Source: Micromonospora lupini str. Lupac 08 (GTDB lineage: Bacteria; Actinomycetota; Actinomycetes; Mycobacteriales; Micromonosporaceae). From it: 64,000 nucleotides of DNA. Below, one piece after another: positions 1-7,545 of this stretch; positions within the stretch are counted from its first letter, which is position 1; each line of letters begins with the position of its first letter. The position numbers and the translations under genes were made by a program. The DNA lies in assembly GCF_000297395.2 (NCBI RefSeq), contig NZ_HF570108.1, forward strand, positions 5,937,700 to 6,001,699. Direction: 5' to 3'. Below the pieces are notes generated by a model. It saw only the letters and a list, made by a program, of their open reading frames with translations. It did no database searches and had not been told where the DNA came from.

Positions 1-264
1 CAGTGCATCGTCCCCAGCCGGCGGCGGAGCTGCTGATTCGACAGATTCCGCTGCCCGCCATCGGTCCGTCGCTGGCCTGTGTTCGACAGCACCCGGACGG
101 CCGGCCCCTTATCTGCGAAAGACGGTCTGCCTTTCGCCTAACCTGACCTACCCGCAACCGCTGGTGCCGCTTGCGGGAACCCACTCTTGACACACCACTT
201 CTTCCTGGGCACACTATCCGCTATCGCGACATCGACCGGAACTTACACAAGAAACGGGGAACGC
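1..264. other. Left-edge non-coding stretch with a candidate promoter
   Basis: No gene is recognisable here. A TTGACA hexamer at 187-192 followed by CACTAT at 212-217 (19-bp spacer) could be the promoter of the secreted-protein gene starting at 265; the long spacer makes this weak. No attachment-site repeat or tRNA end is seen, so the left border of the accessory region is probably outside the window. Confidence 0.3.
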
Positions 265-771
265 ATGGCTCACGACTCGGGCATAAAACGACGCGAAATA
301 ATGGGCCGCCGAAAGCTCGTAACAGCAATTCTCGCCACGATCGCCACGGTATTCAGCGTGGCAGTTCTTCCGTCACCAGCCTTGGCCGCCAGCTGGAAGT
401 CGTATACCAAGAATTCCGATTGGAAATCCTGCGGGGTCTACAACAACCTCGGCGGAGTTGCGGGACTTGCGGCAGAGGGTTGCCTCGTCATGAGGGGAAA
501 CCTTGTTCAGGCGGTGACGATTGTGACCAATAAGACCGGAAACTCGATTACGATATATGGCTCAGCTGCCCTTTATTCGAACGGCGTTCGAATAAATTGG
601 GAACCCTGCGCGGACACCACCCTGAGCAATGGCTACTCCACCGCTTGCTTCGGTCCCACGCAAAGCCTGGCTTGCCTGGACTTCAACGCCCAAAATGTTG
701 GTGACGTCTGGACGAATATAACTGGACAGCACCACACGGTTTACTCTAAGTCACGCTCGACGTGCACGTAA
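265..771 (+). CDS. Small secreted six-cysteine protein of unknown function
   Basis: The 168-residue product has a basic N-terminus (GRRK at about 14-17), a hydrophobic stretch at about 19-36 and a signal-peptidase-like ALA site near residue 41, so it should be exported. The mature part has six cysteines and many Asn, Tyr and Thr residues, typical of a small disulfide-bonded extracellular protein; no family is recognised. ATG 265 was chosen because GGGGA lies 4 bases upstream; ATG 301 would also leave the signal peptide intact but has no ribosome site. The gene is visibly richer in A and T than its surroundings, with many codons ending in A or T, which suggests recent acquisition. A hairpin follows the stop. 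Confidence 0.6.
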   Translation: MAHDSGIKRREIMGRRKLVTAILATIATVFSVAVLPSPALAASWKSYTKNSDWKSCGVYNNLGGVAGLAAEGCLVMRGNLVQAVTIVTNKTGNSITIYGSAALYSNGVRINWEPCADTTLSNGYSTACFGPTQSLACLDFNAQNVGDVWTNITGQHHTVYSKSRSTCT

Positions 772-811
772 GTAATTGTGCTTTCCTAGCCCCCAACCTA
801 TTTTAGGCCGA

Positions 812-849
812 AAGCCCCGGACCGCCGTCACCCCGGTGGTCCGGGGCTT
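812..849 (+). terminator. Hairpin terminator after the secreted-protein gene
   Basis: AAGCCCCGGACC at 812-823 pairs perfectly with GGTCCGGGGCTT at 838-849, giving a 12-bp stem with a 14-base loop. There is no T-tract, as is usual in high-GC actinobacteria. It starts 40 bases after the stop codon. Confidence 0.65.
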
Positions 850-1061
850 CGTAACGTTCCGCGCCGCCGGCGGGCTGTAACCGACGCGCTGGCGGCCGAA
901 GGCCAAAGGCGCGGCGGCGGGCCACCGGCCCGGCCCAGGTTCGGCGGCGCGAGCGGCCTGCGAGGCGGGCCGCCTTGATCTCGTACAGAAAGTTCTCACA
1001 AGGGCACTACTTGCCCAGAGACCCCAGCAGTCACCACCTACCACCTGAAGCAAATCCGTAA
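850..1061. other. Non-coding gap before the regulator operon
   Basis: This is a very GC-rich stretch (about 860-980) followed by a more A/T-rich one. No gene, attachment site or transfer-site repeat is recognised. Confidence 0.4.
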
Positions 1062-1120
1062 TAGAATACGGGTGGCCGCACATGAGTGCGGCTAGAGTTG
1101 CGTACACGAGTCGTAACTCT
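1062..1120 (+). promoter_or_regulatory. Promoter/operator region of the monooxygenase-XRE pair
   Basis: TAGAAT at 1062-1067 is a good -10 hexamer; no convincing -35 is seen. Two inverted repeats follow: GCCGCAC at 1075-1081 pairs with GTGCGGC at 1086-1092, and AGAGTT at 1094-1099 pairs with AACTCT at 1115-1120 within a 27-bp imperfect palindrome. They lie between the -10 and the start at 1146, so they could be operators, possibly autoregulatory. This is inference. Confidence 0.4.
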
Positions 1121-1145
1121 CAGCTCCAATCAGGGGGTTGGTTGC

Positions 1146-1457
1146 ATGTTCGCACTAGTGGTGCGATTCGACCTGAAAGACGACGAGAGCGCGCAGGCGT
1201 TTGACGCTCTTGTAGCTGAAACCGGGGCCGGAATCCGTGCCCACGAGCCGGGGACTCTGATCTACGCCACGCACTCTGTCGAGGGGGCACCGCTCGCTCG
1301 GGTCTTCTATGAGTGCTACGCGGACCGAGAGGCATTCGATGCGCACGAGCGGCAGCCTCACGTGATTCGATTCCTCAAAGAGCGCGAACTGTATACGCAG
1401 GACGTACGGGTCGAGTTCTTGCAAGTTGGACCCAGTAAGGGCGTCGAGTCAAGCTGA
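1146..1457 (+). CDS. Antibiotic-biosynthesis-monooxygenase (ABM) fold protein
   Basis: The 103-residue product has the size and pattern of the ABM/quinol-monooxygenase family: a first beta strand FALVVRF, the EPGTLIYATH segment at about 35-44, then a FYECYADREAFDAH segment and a C-terminal strand. These proteins form dimeric ferredoxin-like barrels that oxidise small aromatics without cofactor, but many members have no known substrate. ATG 1146 has an AGGGGG ribosome site 8 bases upstream. The stop overlaps the start of the XRE regulator by one base (TGATG), so the two are translationally coupled. It may sense or modify a small ligand for that regulator; this is inference. Confidence 0.7.
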   Translation: MFALVVRFDLKDDESAQAFDALVAETGAGIRAHEPGTLIYATHSVEGAPLARVFYECYADREAFDAHERQPHVIRFLKERELYTQDVRVEFLQVGPSKGVESS

Positions 1458-2656
1458 TGACTGACGGGACCAATGAGCAGGGCCGACTTATAGCCACGCG
1501 TCGGCAGAAGCGTGGACTTTCTCAACGTGAATTTGCCGAGATGATCGGGCGTTCCGAGGCTTGGCTGTCACAGGTCGAGCGCGGGGTCCGCTCGATTGAC
1601 CGCGTCTCCATCCTGGAGCGGATCGCGGGTGCCCTCGGCATCCCGATGGCCGAACTTTCTCCTGGTACTACTGACGTGGAGAGCGTCGGGGTTCCCTCGG
1701 CGGCAGCCGAGCTACGTTCGGTGCTGAGCACCAGTTACGTCATGGCCGCGATCCTGGGCAAGGATCGAGAGCTTCCCCTCCCGGATACGACCGAGCGGGC
1801 CGCTCGCTGCTGGACGCTGGCTCACGCTGCCCACTACGAAGATTTGGCCGACCTGCTGCGGGGCCTCCTGCCAGACCTAGAGAGAGCAACACGATCCACG
1901 AAGGGCGGGGCACGAAAAACGTACCTCGCCGAGCTGGCCTCGGTGTATCACGCTCTCTCGGCAGCACTGTCGAAGCTTGGCCAGCACGAAGCGGCCTGGG
2001 TCGCAACCGATCGCGCGCTGCTCGTTTCCGAACAGGTCGGCGATCCGCTACTGGTTGCCGCTGGGACATTCCGCCTTGCCCTGGTCTTCCAGGGCGGTCG
2101 GCAATTCGATCAGGTCATCAGTGCCGCGTCGTCGTCTGCCGCAGCACTTGAACCCGAGGTGTCGGCAAGCAACCCGGCAGCGGCCTCCTTGTTCGGCGCA
2201 CTGAATCTTCAATTGGCTGTGGCCTCGGCTCGGATGGGTGACGACCAGGGGGCTCACCGCTATCTGGGAGTAGCCCGTGAGGCTGCCCAGCTCCTAGGGG
2301 CTAACCGCAACGACTACGAGACTGAGTTTGGCCCCACGAACGTTCAGCTGCATGAGGTTGCGGTGGCAGTCGAACTCGGCGATGCGGGTTCCGCGCTTCG
2401 CGCTGCGGAGCGGATCGATCCGTCCGGCCTATCGGTTGAGCGGCAAGCTCGCCTTCTCATCGACGTTGCGCGCGCCTGGACTCAGCGCCGAAGGGTGTCC
2501 GAGGCGGTTGATGCGCTTGAGCGGGCCGAAGCGCTCACTCCGGAGCAGGTCAAGGGACATCCGATAGTCGAGATAACGGTTTCTGACCTGGTCCGGATGG
2601 ACCCCACCCCCTCTGACCGGCTGACTGCCCTGGCCCGCCGGGTCGGGGTGGCCTAG
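1457..2656 (+). CDS. XRE-family regulator with long helical C-terminal region
   Basis: The 399-residue protein has an N-terminal XRE/Cro helix-turn-helix at about 10-68 (LSQREFAEMIGRSEAWLSQVERG). An Ala/Leu-rich all-helical region follows, resembling the TPR-like sensor part of large actinobacterial XRE regulators. It is co-transcribed and coupled with the ABM-fold gene. Within the element it is the only plausible DNA-binding transcription factor apart from the excisionase, so it is the best candidate to bind the TGACACGTACGTGTCA palindromes or the inverted repeats at 1075-1120. Which of these it binds cannot be decided from sequence. Confidence 0.8.
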   Translation: MTDGTNEQGRLIATRRQKRGLSQREFAEMIGRSEAWLSQVERGVRSIDRVSILERIAGALGIPMAELSPGTTDVESVGVPSAAAELRSVLSTSYVMAAILGKDRELPLPDTTERAARCWTLAHAAHYEDLADLLRGLLPDLERATRSTKGGARKTYLAELASVYHALSAALSKLGQHEAAWVATDRALLVSEQVGDPLLVAAGTFRLALVFQGGRQFDQVISAASSSAAALEPEVSASNPAAASLFGALNLQLAVASARMGDDQGAHRYLGVAREAAQLLGANRNDYETEFGPTNVQLHEVAVAVELGDAGSALRAAERIDPSGLSVERQARLLIDVARAWTQRRRVSEAVDALERAEALTPEQVKGHPIVEITVSDLVRMDPTPSDRLTALARRVGVA

Positions 2657-2682
2657 CCTGCCGCACTGCTAGCCGTACTGCC

Positions 2683-2717
2683 ACGAAGGGCGTCCCACAG
2701 CGGGGCGCCCTTCTTCG
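2683..2717 (+). terminator. Hairpin terminator after the XRE regulator gene
   Basis: GAAGGGCG at 2685-2692 pairs with CGCCCTTC at 2706-2713 and is followed by TTCGTTG. It lies about 30 bases after the stop and separates the regulator operon from the transfer operon. Confidence 0.65.
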
Positions 2718-2753
2718 TTGCTCCACAACGGATGATGATCAGTATTTGAGTAC

Positions 2754-2782
2754 TAGACACGTACTTTTGTACGGGCTACTCT
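2754..2782 (+). promoter_or_regulatory. Candidate promoter of the transfer operon with operator half-site
   Basis: TAGACA at 2754-2759, a 17-bp spacer and TACTCT at 2777-2782 form a good promoter 61 bases upstream of the gene at 2844. The -35 region reads AGACACGTAC, matching 9 of the first 10 bases of the palindrome found elsewhere in the element. GTAC also occurs at 2750, 2761 and 2769. The main transfer promoter may therefore be controlled by the same factor. Confidence 0.5.
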
Positions 2783-2843
2783 GATCCCATTGAACACGGG
2801 CAATCGCTCAAGGTGAGCGAGCCCTAGTTGAAGGGAGTCAGTC

Positions 2844-3176
2844 ATGGGACGTCTGCTGCTGGACACCTCGAAGGTGTCGTACGAGGTCGCGGTCAACCCG
2901 GTCCCGAAGCTGGACCAGTCGGGTCAGCAGAAGTTCGACCGGGAGACGAAGCAGCCGATGTGGGCGGTGCAGCTCTACGCCCTGTCGGAGGGAAGCGCGG
3001 AGGTCATCAACGTGACGGTGGTCAGCCCGGTGATGCCGGCGGTGGCCGTTCGTCAGCCGGTGGTGCCGATGGACCTGGAGGCGCTGCCCTGGGTCAACGA
3101 CCGCGACGGCAAGGTCCGCTCCGGTGTCGCGTTCCGGGCGTCGGCGCTGACCGCGATGGAGACCGCCGGCGTCTAG
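2844..3176 (+). CDS. Small conserved AICE protein (DTSKV type)
   Basis: The 110-residue protein starts MGRLLLDTSKVSYEVA and has alternating strands without membrane segments or cysteines. I recall similar small proteins with an N-terminal DTSKV motif in Streptomyces integrative elements, next to the transfer genes; their role is unclear and some are called regulatory. ATG 2844 has an AAGGGAG ribosome site 6 bases upstream. It is the first gene of the transfer region, behind the candidate promoter at 2754-2782. Function is not assigned. Confidence 0.6.
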   Translation: MGRLLLDTSKVSYEVAVNPVPKLDQSGQQKFDRETKQPMWAVQLYALSEGSAEVINVTVVSPVMPAVAVRQPVVPMDLEALPWVNDRDGKVRSGVAFRASALTAMETAGV

Positions 3177-3220
3177 CGGCCGGTGTTCCTGTTCGGCTCC
3201 ACAGAAGCGAGATGAGGACA

Positions 3221-3256
3221 CGGGGTCGCCGTTGATTGGCGTCGTCTGCGACCCCG
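3221..3256 (+). terminator. Hairpin between the first two transfer genes
   Basis: CGGGGTCGC at 3221-3229 pairs perfectly with GCGACCCCG at 3248-3256 around an 18-base loop. It may attenuate or partly terminate transcription, setting a high level of the small protein and less of the membrane and ATPase proteins. Confidence 0.5.
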
Positions 3257-3296
3257 CGTCCTGTCCAACAAGGTCCCTACAGAGGGAGGACTTGTC

Positions 3297-4229
3297 GTGT
3301 CCAAGTCTAGCCAGAGGTCCCCGTTCGGCTGGTCGAACCGTGGGGGTCAAGTCACTGTCATCGAAGCGCCGGTTGCCCGCTCGCATCGTCGTCGGGCCAT
3401 CATCTCGTTCTGGGTCACCCTCGGCGTGGTCGGTCTCCTGGCCGCCACGGTGGCCTCCTACTACCTGCACCCGATCCTGGGTGCGCTGCTCGGCGTCGTC
3501 CTCGGCGCGGTGCTCGGCGCGGTGGTGTTCGCGCTGATCGCGGCGTGGCCGGTCCTGCGCGTGTTCTGGCACTGGCTGCCAGAGATCGTGCTCGGCCTGG
3601 CCGTCGTGTACGGCTGGACCACGCTGATGCAGTCGACCCCGCTGTGGGGTTCGCTGCTCATCGTCGCCCTGGTCGTCGGCGTCCCCGCCGCCATCAAGCC
3701 GATCCGGCTGCGGGTCATGGCCTGGGTGTGGTGCCTGATCGTCCGGCACCGCCTGCGGTTGTGCTTCGCGGCGTTCATCGCCACCAACCGGCACGGCTCA
3801 CTCCCGCTGATCCTGCCCGCCAAGCCAACCCCGGCCGGCGAACGGGTCTGGGTGTGGCTGCGCCCCGGCCTGTCTCTGCGGGATCTGGAGCAGGACGGCC
3901 AGGTGCAAAAGCTCGCAGTGGCGTGCTGGGCCAACGAGGTCCGCGTCATGCGCGCCAACCGCAAGTACGCGGCGCTGATCCGCCTCGACATCACCCGCCG
4001 CGAACCCCTGGCGCACACCATCGTGTCGCCACTGCCGGACTACGTCCCCACGGACATCCCGGCCAACGCCCCCACCTCACCGGGCATGCCACCCGTCGGC
4101 CTCGACCTGCCCGACGTGCCGGACCAGCCGGCCACCGCATCCACCGATGCGCCCCGCCAGCGCAAGCCGCGCAACAACACCACCAACACCACGAGCCCGA
4201 ACGGGTTCGACCCCTCCGACTACGCCTAA
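3297..4229 (+). CDS. AICE transfer-region membrane protein
   Basis: The 310-residue protein has about four membrane segments in its first 135 residues (near 33-56, 58-86, 91-110 and 117-133). A soluble domain of about 110 residues follows, then a Pro/Asn/Thr-rich tail. GTG 3297 has a strong GGGAGGA site 6 bases upstream. FtsK/TraB translocases of larger elements carry membrane segments in the same chain as the ATPase; here the ATPase encoded next has none, so this protein probably supplies the membrane anchor for DNA transfer. That pairing is inferred from order and topology. Confidence 0.6.
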   Translation: MSKSSQRSPFGWSNRGGQVTVIEAPVARSHRRRAIISFWVTLGVVGLLAATVASYYLHPILGALLGVVLGAVLGAVVFALIAAWPVLRVFWHWLPEIVLGLAVVYGWTTLMQSTPLWGSLLIVALVVGVPAAIKPIRLRVMAWVWCLIVRHRLRLCFAAFIATNRHGSLPLILPAKPTPAGERVWVWLRPGLSLRDLEQDGQVQKLAVACWANEVRVMRANRKYAALIRLDITRREPLAHTIVSPLPDYVPTDIPANAPTSPGMPPVGLDLPDVPDQPATASTDAPRQRKPRNNTTNTTSPNGFDPSDYA

Positions 4230-4302
4230 CCACCGGGACGGCGCGGACCACGCACCCCCGACGGGTCAAGCGTCCGCGCCCCACCCAATCCCCCACCCGC
4301 CC

Positions 4303-4318
4303 TGACACGTACGTGTCA
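4303..4318. promoter_or_regulatory. Palindromic operator-like site, copy 1
   Basis: TGACACGTACGTGTCA is a perfect 16-bp palindrome 23 bases upstream of the ATPase start, in the 112-base gap after the membrane-protein gene. Identical copies lie at 6446-6461 and 10667-10682. Confidence 0.75.
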
Positions 4319-4341
4319 ACCAACCCCCGGGAGTCGTCGTC

Positions 4342-5217
4342 ATGGACCTCACCGACACCATCGAACTACCCACCCCGGCCACTGCGGCGGACACGGTTCC
4401 GGTCGCCGGTGGCCTGTCCATCTTCGACCCGGTGTTCCTCGGCATCGACGAGTTCGGCCACCCGGCCTACCTGCCGATGATCTACCGCAACATCCTCATC
4501 GGCGGTGAGCCCGGCGCAGGCAAGTCCAGCCTGCTGAACACCATCGTCGGTCACGCCGCGCTGTGCCCGGACGTCAGGCTGTGCCTGCTCGATGGCAAGC
4601 AAGTCGAACTCGGGTTGTGGAAGGACGCCGCCGACGTGTTCGTCGGCCCCGACATGGACCACGCCATCCGCACCCTGCGCCGCGTGCAGACGGTGATGGA
4701 CAACCGGTACTCGTTCCTGCTGGCCCGCCGCCGCCGGAAGATCGGCCCCAACGACCTGTTCGGTCAGATCCTCGTGGCCTGCGACGAGATCGCCTACTTC
4801 TCCGCCACCGCCGGAGACAAGAAGGACCAGGACCTGTTCGCCGCGCTGCTGCGCGACATCGTCGCCCGGGGCCGCGCCGTCGGCATCATCGTCGCCGCCG
4901 CCACTCAACGCCCGTCCTCGGACATCATCCCGCCGTCACTGCGGGACCTGTTCGCGTGGCGCTTCGCTGGCCGCTGCACCAACGACGTGTCGTCGGACAT
5001 CGTGCTCGGGCACGGCTGGTACGCCCGCGGCTTCTCCTCCAACAGCATCGACCCGAACAACCAGGGCGAGGGCTACCTCATCGCCGAAGGCGGCATCCCC
5101 AACCGCGTGAAGGCCGCCTACATGACCGACGCCGACATCATCCGCGTCGCCGACTACGCCACCTGGACCCGCCGCCGCAGCGGCCTCGCCGCCCCCGCCG
5201 CGAAGGTCGCGGCATGA
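4342..5217 (+). CDS. FtsK/SpoIIIE-family conjugative DNA translocase (TraB/TraSA-like)
   Basis: The 291-residue P-loop ATPase has Walker A GEPGAGKS at 55-62, Walker B ILVACDE at about 143-149 and the FtsK-type ATQRP motif at about 188-191. In AICEs such as pSAM2 a single FtsK-like protein moves double-stranded DNA between mating hyphae, unlike relaxase/type IV systems. It has no membrane segment, so it should work with the membrane protein encoded upstream. The length is close to the short TraSA-type proteins. Its stop overlaps the next start (ATGA), and an operator-like palindrome lies just upstream. Confidence 0.85.
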   Translation: MDLTDTIELPTPATAADTVPVAGGLSIFDPVFLGIDEFGHPAYLPMIYRNILIGGEPGAGKSSLLNTIVGHAALCPDVRLCLLDGKQVELGLWKDAADVFVGPDMDHAIRTLRRVQTVMDNRYSFLLARRRRKIGPNDLFGQILVACDEIAYFSATAGDKKDQDLFAALLRDIVARGRAVGIIVAAATQRPSSDIIPPSLRDLFAWRFAGRCTNDVSSDIVLGHGWYARGFSSNSIDPNNQGEGYLIAEGGIPNRVKAAYMTDADIIRVADYATWTRRRSGLAAPAAKVAA

Positions 5218-5399
5218 AGACCCGGACCGCTGTCCCGACTCGCGTCCTGGACCTCGTGCTCATCGGCGACGGCGAAGACATCGCCGCCCTGACCGCCATC
5301 GCCCGCCACGCGGGCGCGCTCGTCTTCCGCTCCGCACCCACCGCCGCCACCGACGGCAGGCAACGGGTGACTCTCCGGCTCCACCTGCACCACCGATAG
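5214..5399 (+). CDS. Small AICE protein, unknown
   Basis: This 61-residue protein begins at ATG 5214 inside the stop of the ATPase gene (ATGA overlap), so it is translationally coupled. The pattern is strand (LDLVLIGDGED), helix (AALTAIARHAG), strand (ALVFRSA), then a short strand ending RVTLRLHLHH. The same layout occurs in the small protein at 10757-10960, suggesting a shared mini-fold. No family or function is recognised. Confidence 0.55.
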   Translation: MKTRTAVPTRVLDLVLIGDGEDIAALTAIARHAGALVFRSAPTAATDGRQRVTLRLHLHHR

Positions 5400-5483
5400 A
5401 AGCGGCCGACGAACCGGGACCAGCCCTAGGAAGCAAACCCGGCTCGCCGACCCAACCACCGCCCACGAAAGGACGTGGCCGCC

Positions 5484-6002
5484 ATGAATCCTACCCAAAA
5501 ACAGCCCACCACCTCCGGCGCGCTGGCCGACCTGACTCCGGCCTACATCCTGCGCTGCGCCGCCCGTTACCTCGAAATCCGAGGCTGGACCCAGGGCAGC
5601 TACTACGACTGCACCACCGAAACCGCGTTCCCGCCGGCCTGCCTAAGCGGCGCTATCGGGATGGCTGTCTACGGCGACCGCATGGCCGTCCTGCTCGGCG
5701 AAAACGCCGAATGCGACAGCACCTTCCGGCACCTCGCCGACTACCTGTGGCGCGACGGCCGCACCCCTGAGCACAACTACTACGGCGCGCTGTGCTCCTC
5801 CGACCGAGAGATCGTCGCCGACTTCAACGACCACGTCGGCCACACCCTCACCGATGTCCTCGACGTCCTGCGCGACGCCGCCGATGACTACGAGTGGACC
5901 CACGCCACCGAAGACGACCTCGAAACCTACGCCGAACACGAGTACAGCCAAGAACGGCTACCCACCCGCGCCGGGTTCCTCGCCTGGCGGGCCGCCCGAT
6001 GA
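5484..6002 (+). CDS. DUF6197-like protein, tandem copy 1
   Basis: The 172-residue protein has the pattern AARYLEIRGWTQGSYYD, then a short Pro/Cys segment, CLSGAIGMAVYGD and, near the C-terminus, TLTDVLDVLRDAADDYE. This matches what I know of the DUF6197 family of actinobacterial accessory proteins, whose function is unknown. ATG 5484 follows an AAAGGA site. It overlaps the next gene (ATGA), whose product is a diverged paralogue. The product is acidic and probably cytoplasmic. Confidence 0.65.
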   Translation: MNPTQKQPTTSGALADLTPAYILRCAARYLEIRGWTQGSYYDCTTETAFPPACLSGAIGMAVYGDRMAVLLGENAECDSTFRHLADYLWRDGRTPEHNYYGALCSSDREIVADFNDHVGHTLTDVLDVLRDAADDYEWTHATEDDLETYAEHEYSQERLPTRAGFLAWRAAR

Positions 6003-6421
6003 ACACCGTCTCCGCTCTGCTGACCGGCAACGTTCACGCCGTCCATGACCGCGCCGCCCTCTACCTGGGCCGCTACGGCTGGACCCCCACCGGCCTCTAC
6101 GACGCCCACGACGCCTGCCCGGCTAAGTGCGCCTGCCACCGCACCGGCACCTACCCGGCGTCGATCCTCGGCGCGATCCGCGCCGCCGTCTTCGGCCGCC
6201 CCCGCTGGTACCTGACCGGCATCACCGACGCCGACCAGCACTCCTACAGCGCCGCCGTCGAGTGGTTCAACACCTACCTCATCGCGGTCGGCCACGCCGG
6301 CCTGCACGCCCCGGTCTTCGACTGGGAAACCCTGCCCGGCCGCACCCCGGCCGACGTCATCGAGGCGCTGTGCGCCGCCGCCATCGCCTACCGCCGACAC
6401 ACCATCCGGAGGGCCGCATGA
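5999..6421 (+). CDS. DUF6197-like protein, tandem copy 2
   Basis: The 140-residue protein is a paralogue of the preceding gene product. AALYLGRYGWTPTGLYD aligns with its AARYLEIRGWTQGSYYD, SILGAIRAAVFG with CLSGAIGMAVYG, and TPADVIEALCAAAIAY with TLTDVLDVLRDAADDY. It carries a CPAKCAC cysteine cluster at about 41-47 that copy 1 lacks. Starts overlap on both sides (ATGA at 5999 and 6418), placing it in one coupled array. Function is unknown. Confidence 0.65.
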   Translation: MNTVSALLTGNVHAVHDRAALYLGRYGWTPTGLYDAHDACPAKCACHRTGTYPASILGAIRAAVFGRPRWYLTGITDADQHSYSAAVEWFNTYLIAVGHAGLHAPVFDWETLPGRTPADVIEALCAAAIAYRRHTIRRAA

Positions 6422-7545
6422 GCACCGCCGCCCAGATCACCGACGTGACACGTACGTGTCAAGACTCCGTCTCCACCGCTGGCCTCGTCGCCGCGCTGGA
6501 AGCCGCCTGGTCGGCCATCCGCGCCCAGCACTCCGAAGTTCCGGCCGCTGTCCTCGTGGTCGGCTCCGGCTCCCCCACCAAGCCCAGTCAGGGCATGAAG
6601 TGGGGCCACTTCGCCGCCCTGCGCTGGCAAGCCGGCGAACAGCAACTGCCCGAAATCCTCATCTCCGGTGAAGGGCTCTCCCGCGAACCGGAAGCCGTGT
6701 TCACCACGCTCCTGCACGAAGCAACCCACGCCCTCGCCGACGTGCGAGGCATCCAGGACACCTCCCGGCAGGGCCGCTGGCACAACAAGAAGTTCGCCAC
6801 CCTCGCCGCCGAACTCGGCCTGTCCACGACCAAGGACGACAAGCTCGGCTACTCGCCCTGCACCCTGACCGACCTCACCCGCGCCCGCTACCGGTCGACC
6901 ATCACCGGCCTGACTGAGGCGTTGCGGTTCTACCGCCACCCGGAACCGACCGGGGAAGGCAAGACCCGCACGAACAACAACAACGGCGTCTCGTGCGAAT
7001 GCGAGTGCCCCCGCAAGCTGCGCATCTCCAAGGCCGCCTTCGAGGAAGGCCCGATCGTCTGCGCCCTGTGCTCGGCGGCGTTCCTGCCCGAGGACATCGA
7101 CCGCGACACCTACGAACACCCCACCTTCACCACCGGCAGCACCCCTGCCGGCGACGACCACGACCAGGACCAGGCCGACGACGACTCGGAGGACCCGATG
7201 GTGTTCTACGACCCGACCGGCGAGCGCTACGGCCTGCCGACCTACCCCTACAAATTCGCGCCGAGCGACCTGCTGACCCGCCGGCAACTGCGTGCCCGCA
7301 ACCTGCGCCCCGGCGGCCAAGACCCCGCCGCACAAATCATGTGGCGTCGCGGAAAGCGCGTCGCCTACCTATTCCGCCTCGACCTCGCTCTCCCGAAGCG
7401 GACCGCTACCCCCGCCCAGTTGGCGGCCATCGACAAGGCGCTCACCGCCCGGCGCACCTGCCCCGACTGCGGCCAGGTCCAGCCCTACTACATCCCCCGC
7501 CGAACCGGCACCTGCCTCGACTGCACCCCGGAGGTAACCCGATGA
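6418..7545 (+). CDS. SprT-like zinc metalloprotein with zinc ribbons
   Basis: The 375-residue protein has an HEATH zinc motif at 100-104 in a LLHEATHAL context and a later GRWHNKKF (His122), the pattern of SprT-like domains that cut DNA-bound proteins. Zinc-ribbon cysteines follow at 193/195/197 and 215/218, then an acidic linker. A basic block has RRQLRARNLRPGGQ and WRRGKRVAYLFR, and a C-terminal CPDC...CLDC ribbon uses cysteines 348/351 and 366/369. A protease that handles proteins on transferred or replicating DNA would fit the element. The operator-like palindrome at 6446-6461 lies inside codons 10-15. The start overlaps the previous stop. Confidence 0.7.
   Translation: MSTAAQITDVTRTCQDSVSTAGLVAALEAAWSAIRAQHSEVPAAVLVVGSGSPTKPSQGMKWGHFAALRWQAGEQQLPEILISGEGLSREPEAVFTTLLHEATHALADVRGIQDTSRQGRWHNKKFATLAAELGLSTTKDDKLGYSPCTLTDLTRARYRSTITGLTEALRFYRHPEPTGEGKTRTNNNNGVSCECECPRKLRISKAAFEEGPIVCALCSAAFLPEDIDRDTYEHPTFTTGSTPAGDDHDQDQADDDSEDPMVFYDPTGERYGLPTYPYKFAPSDLLTRRQLRARNLRPGGQDPAAQIMWRRGKRVAYLFRLDLALPKRTATPAQLAAIDKALTARRTCPDCGQVQPYYIPRRTGTCLDCTPEVTR
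6446..6461. promoter_or_regulatory. Palindromic operator-like site, copy 2 (intragenic)
   Basis: TGACACGTACGTGTCA is repeated exactly inside the first codons of the SprT-like gene. Bound protein here could block reading of the downstream half of the operon or serve a DNA-partitioning or transfer role. Confidence 0.7.

Noticed and set aside
2838..3794. Long minus-strand frame opposite the transfer genes
   Set aside because: It is a His/Arg/Asp-rich shadow of GC-biased codons on the plus strand with no recognisable domain.
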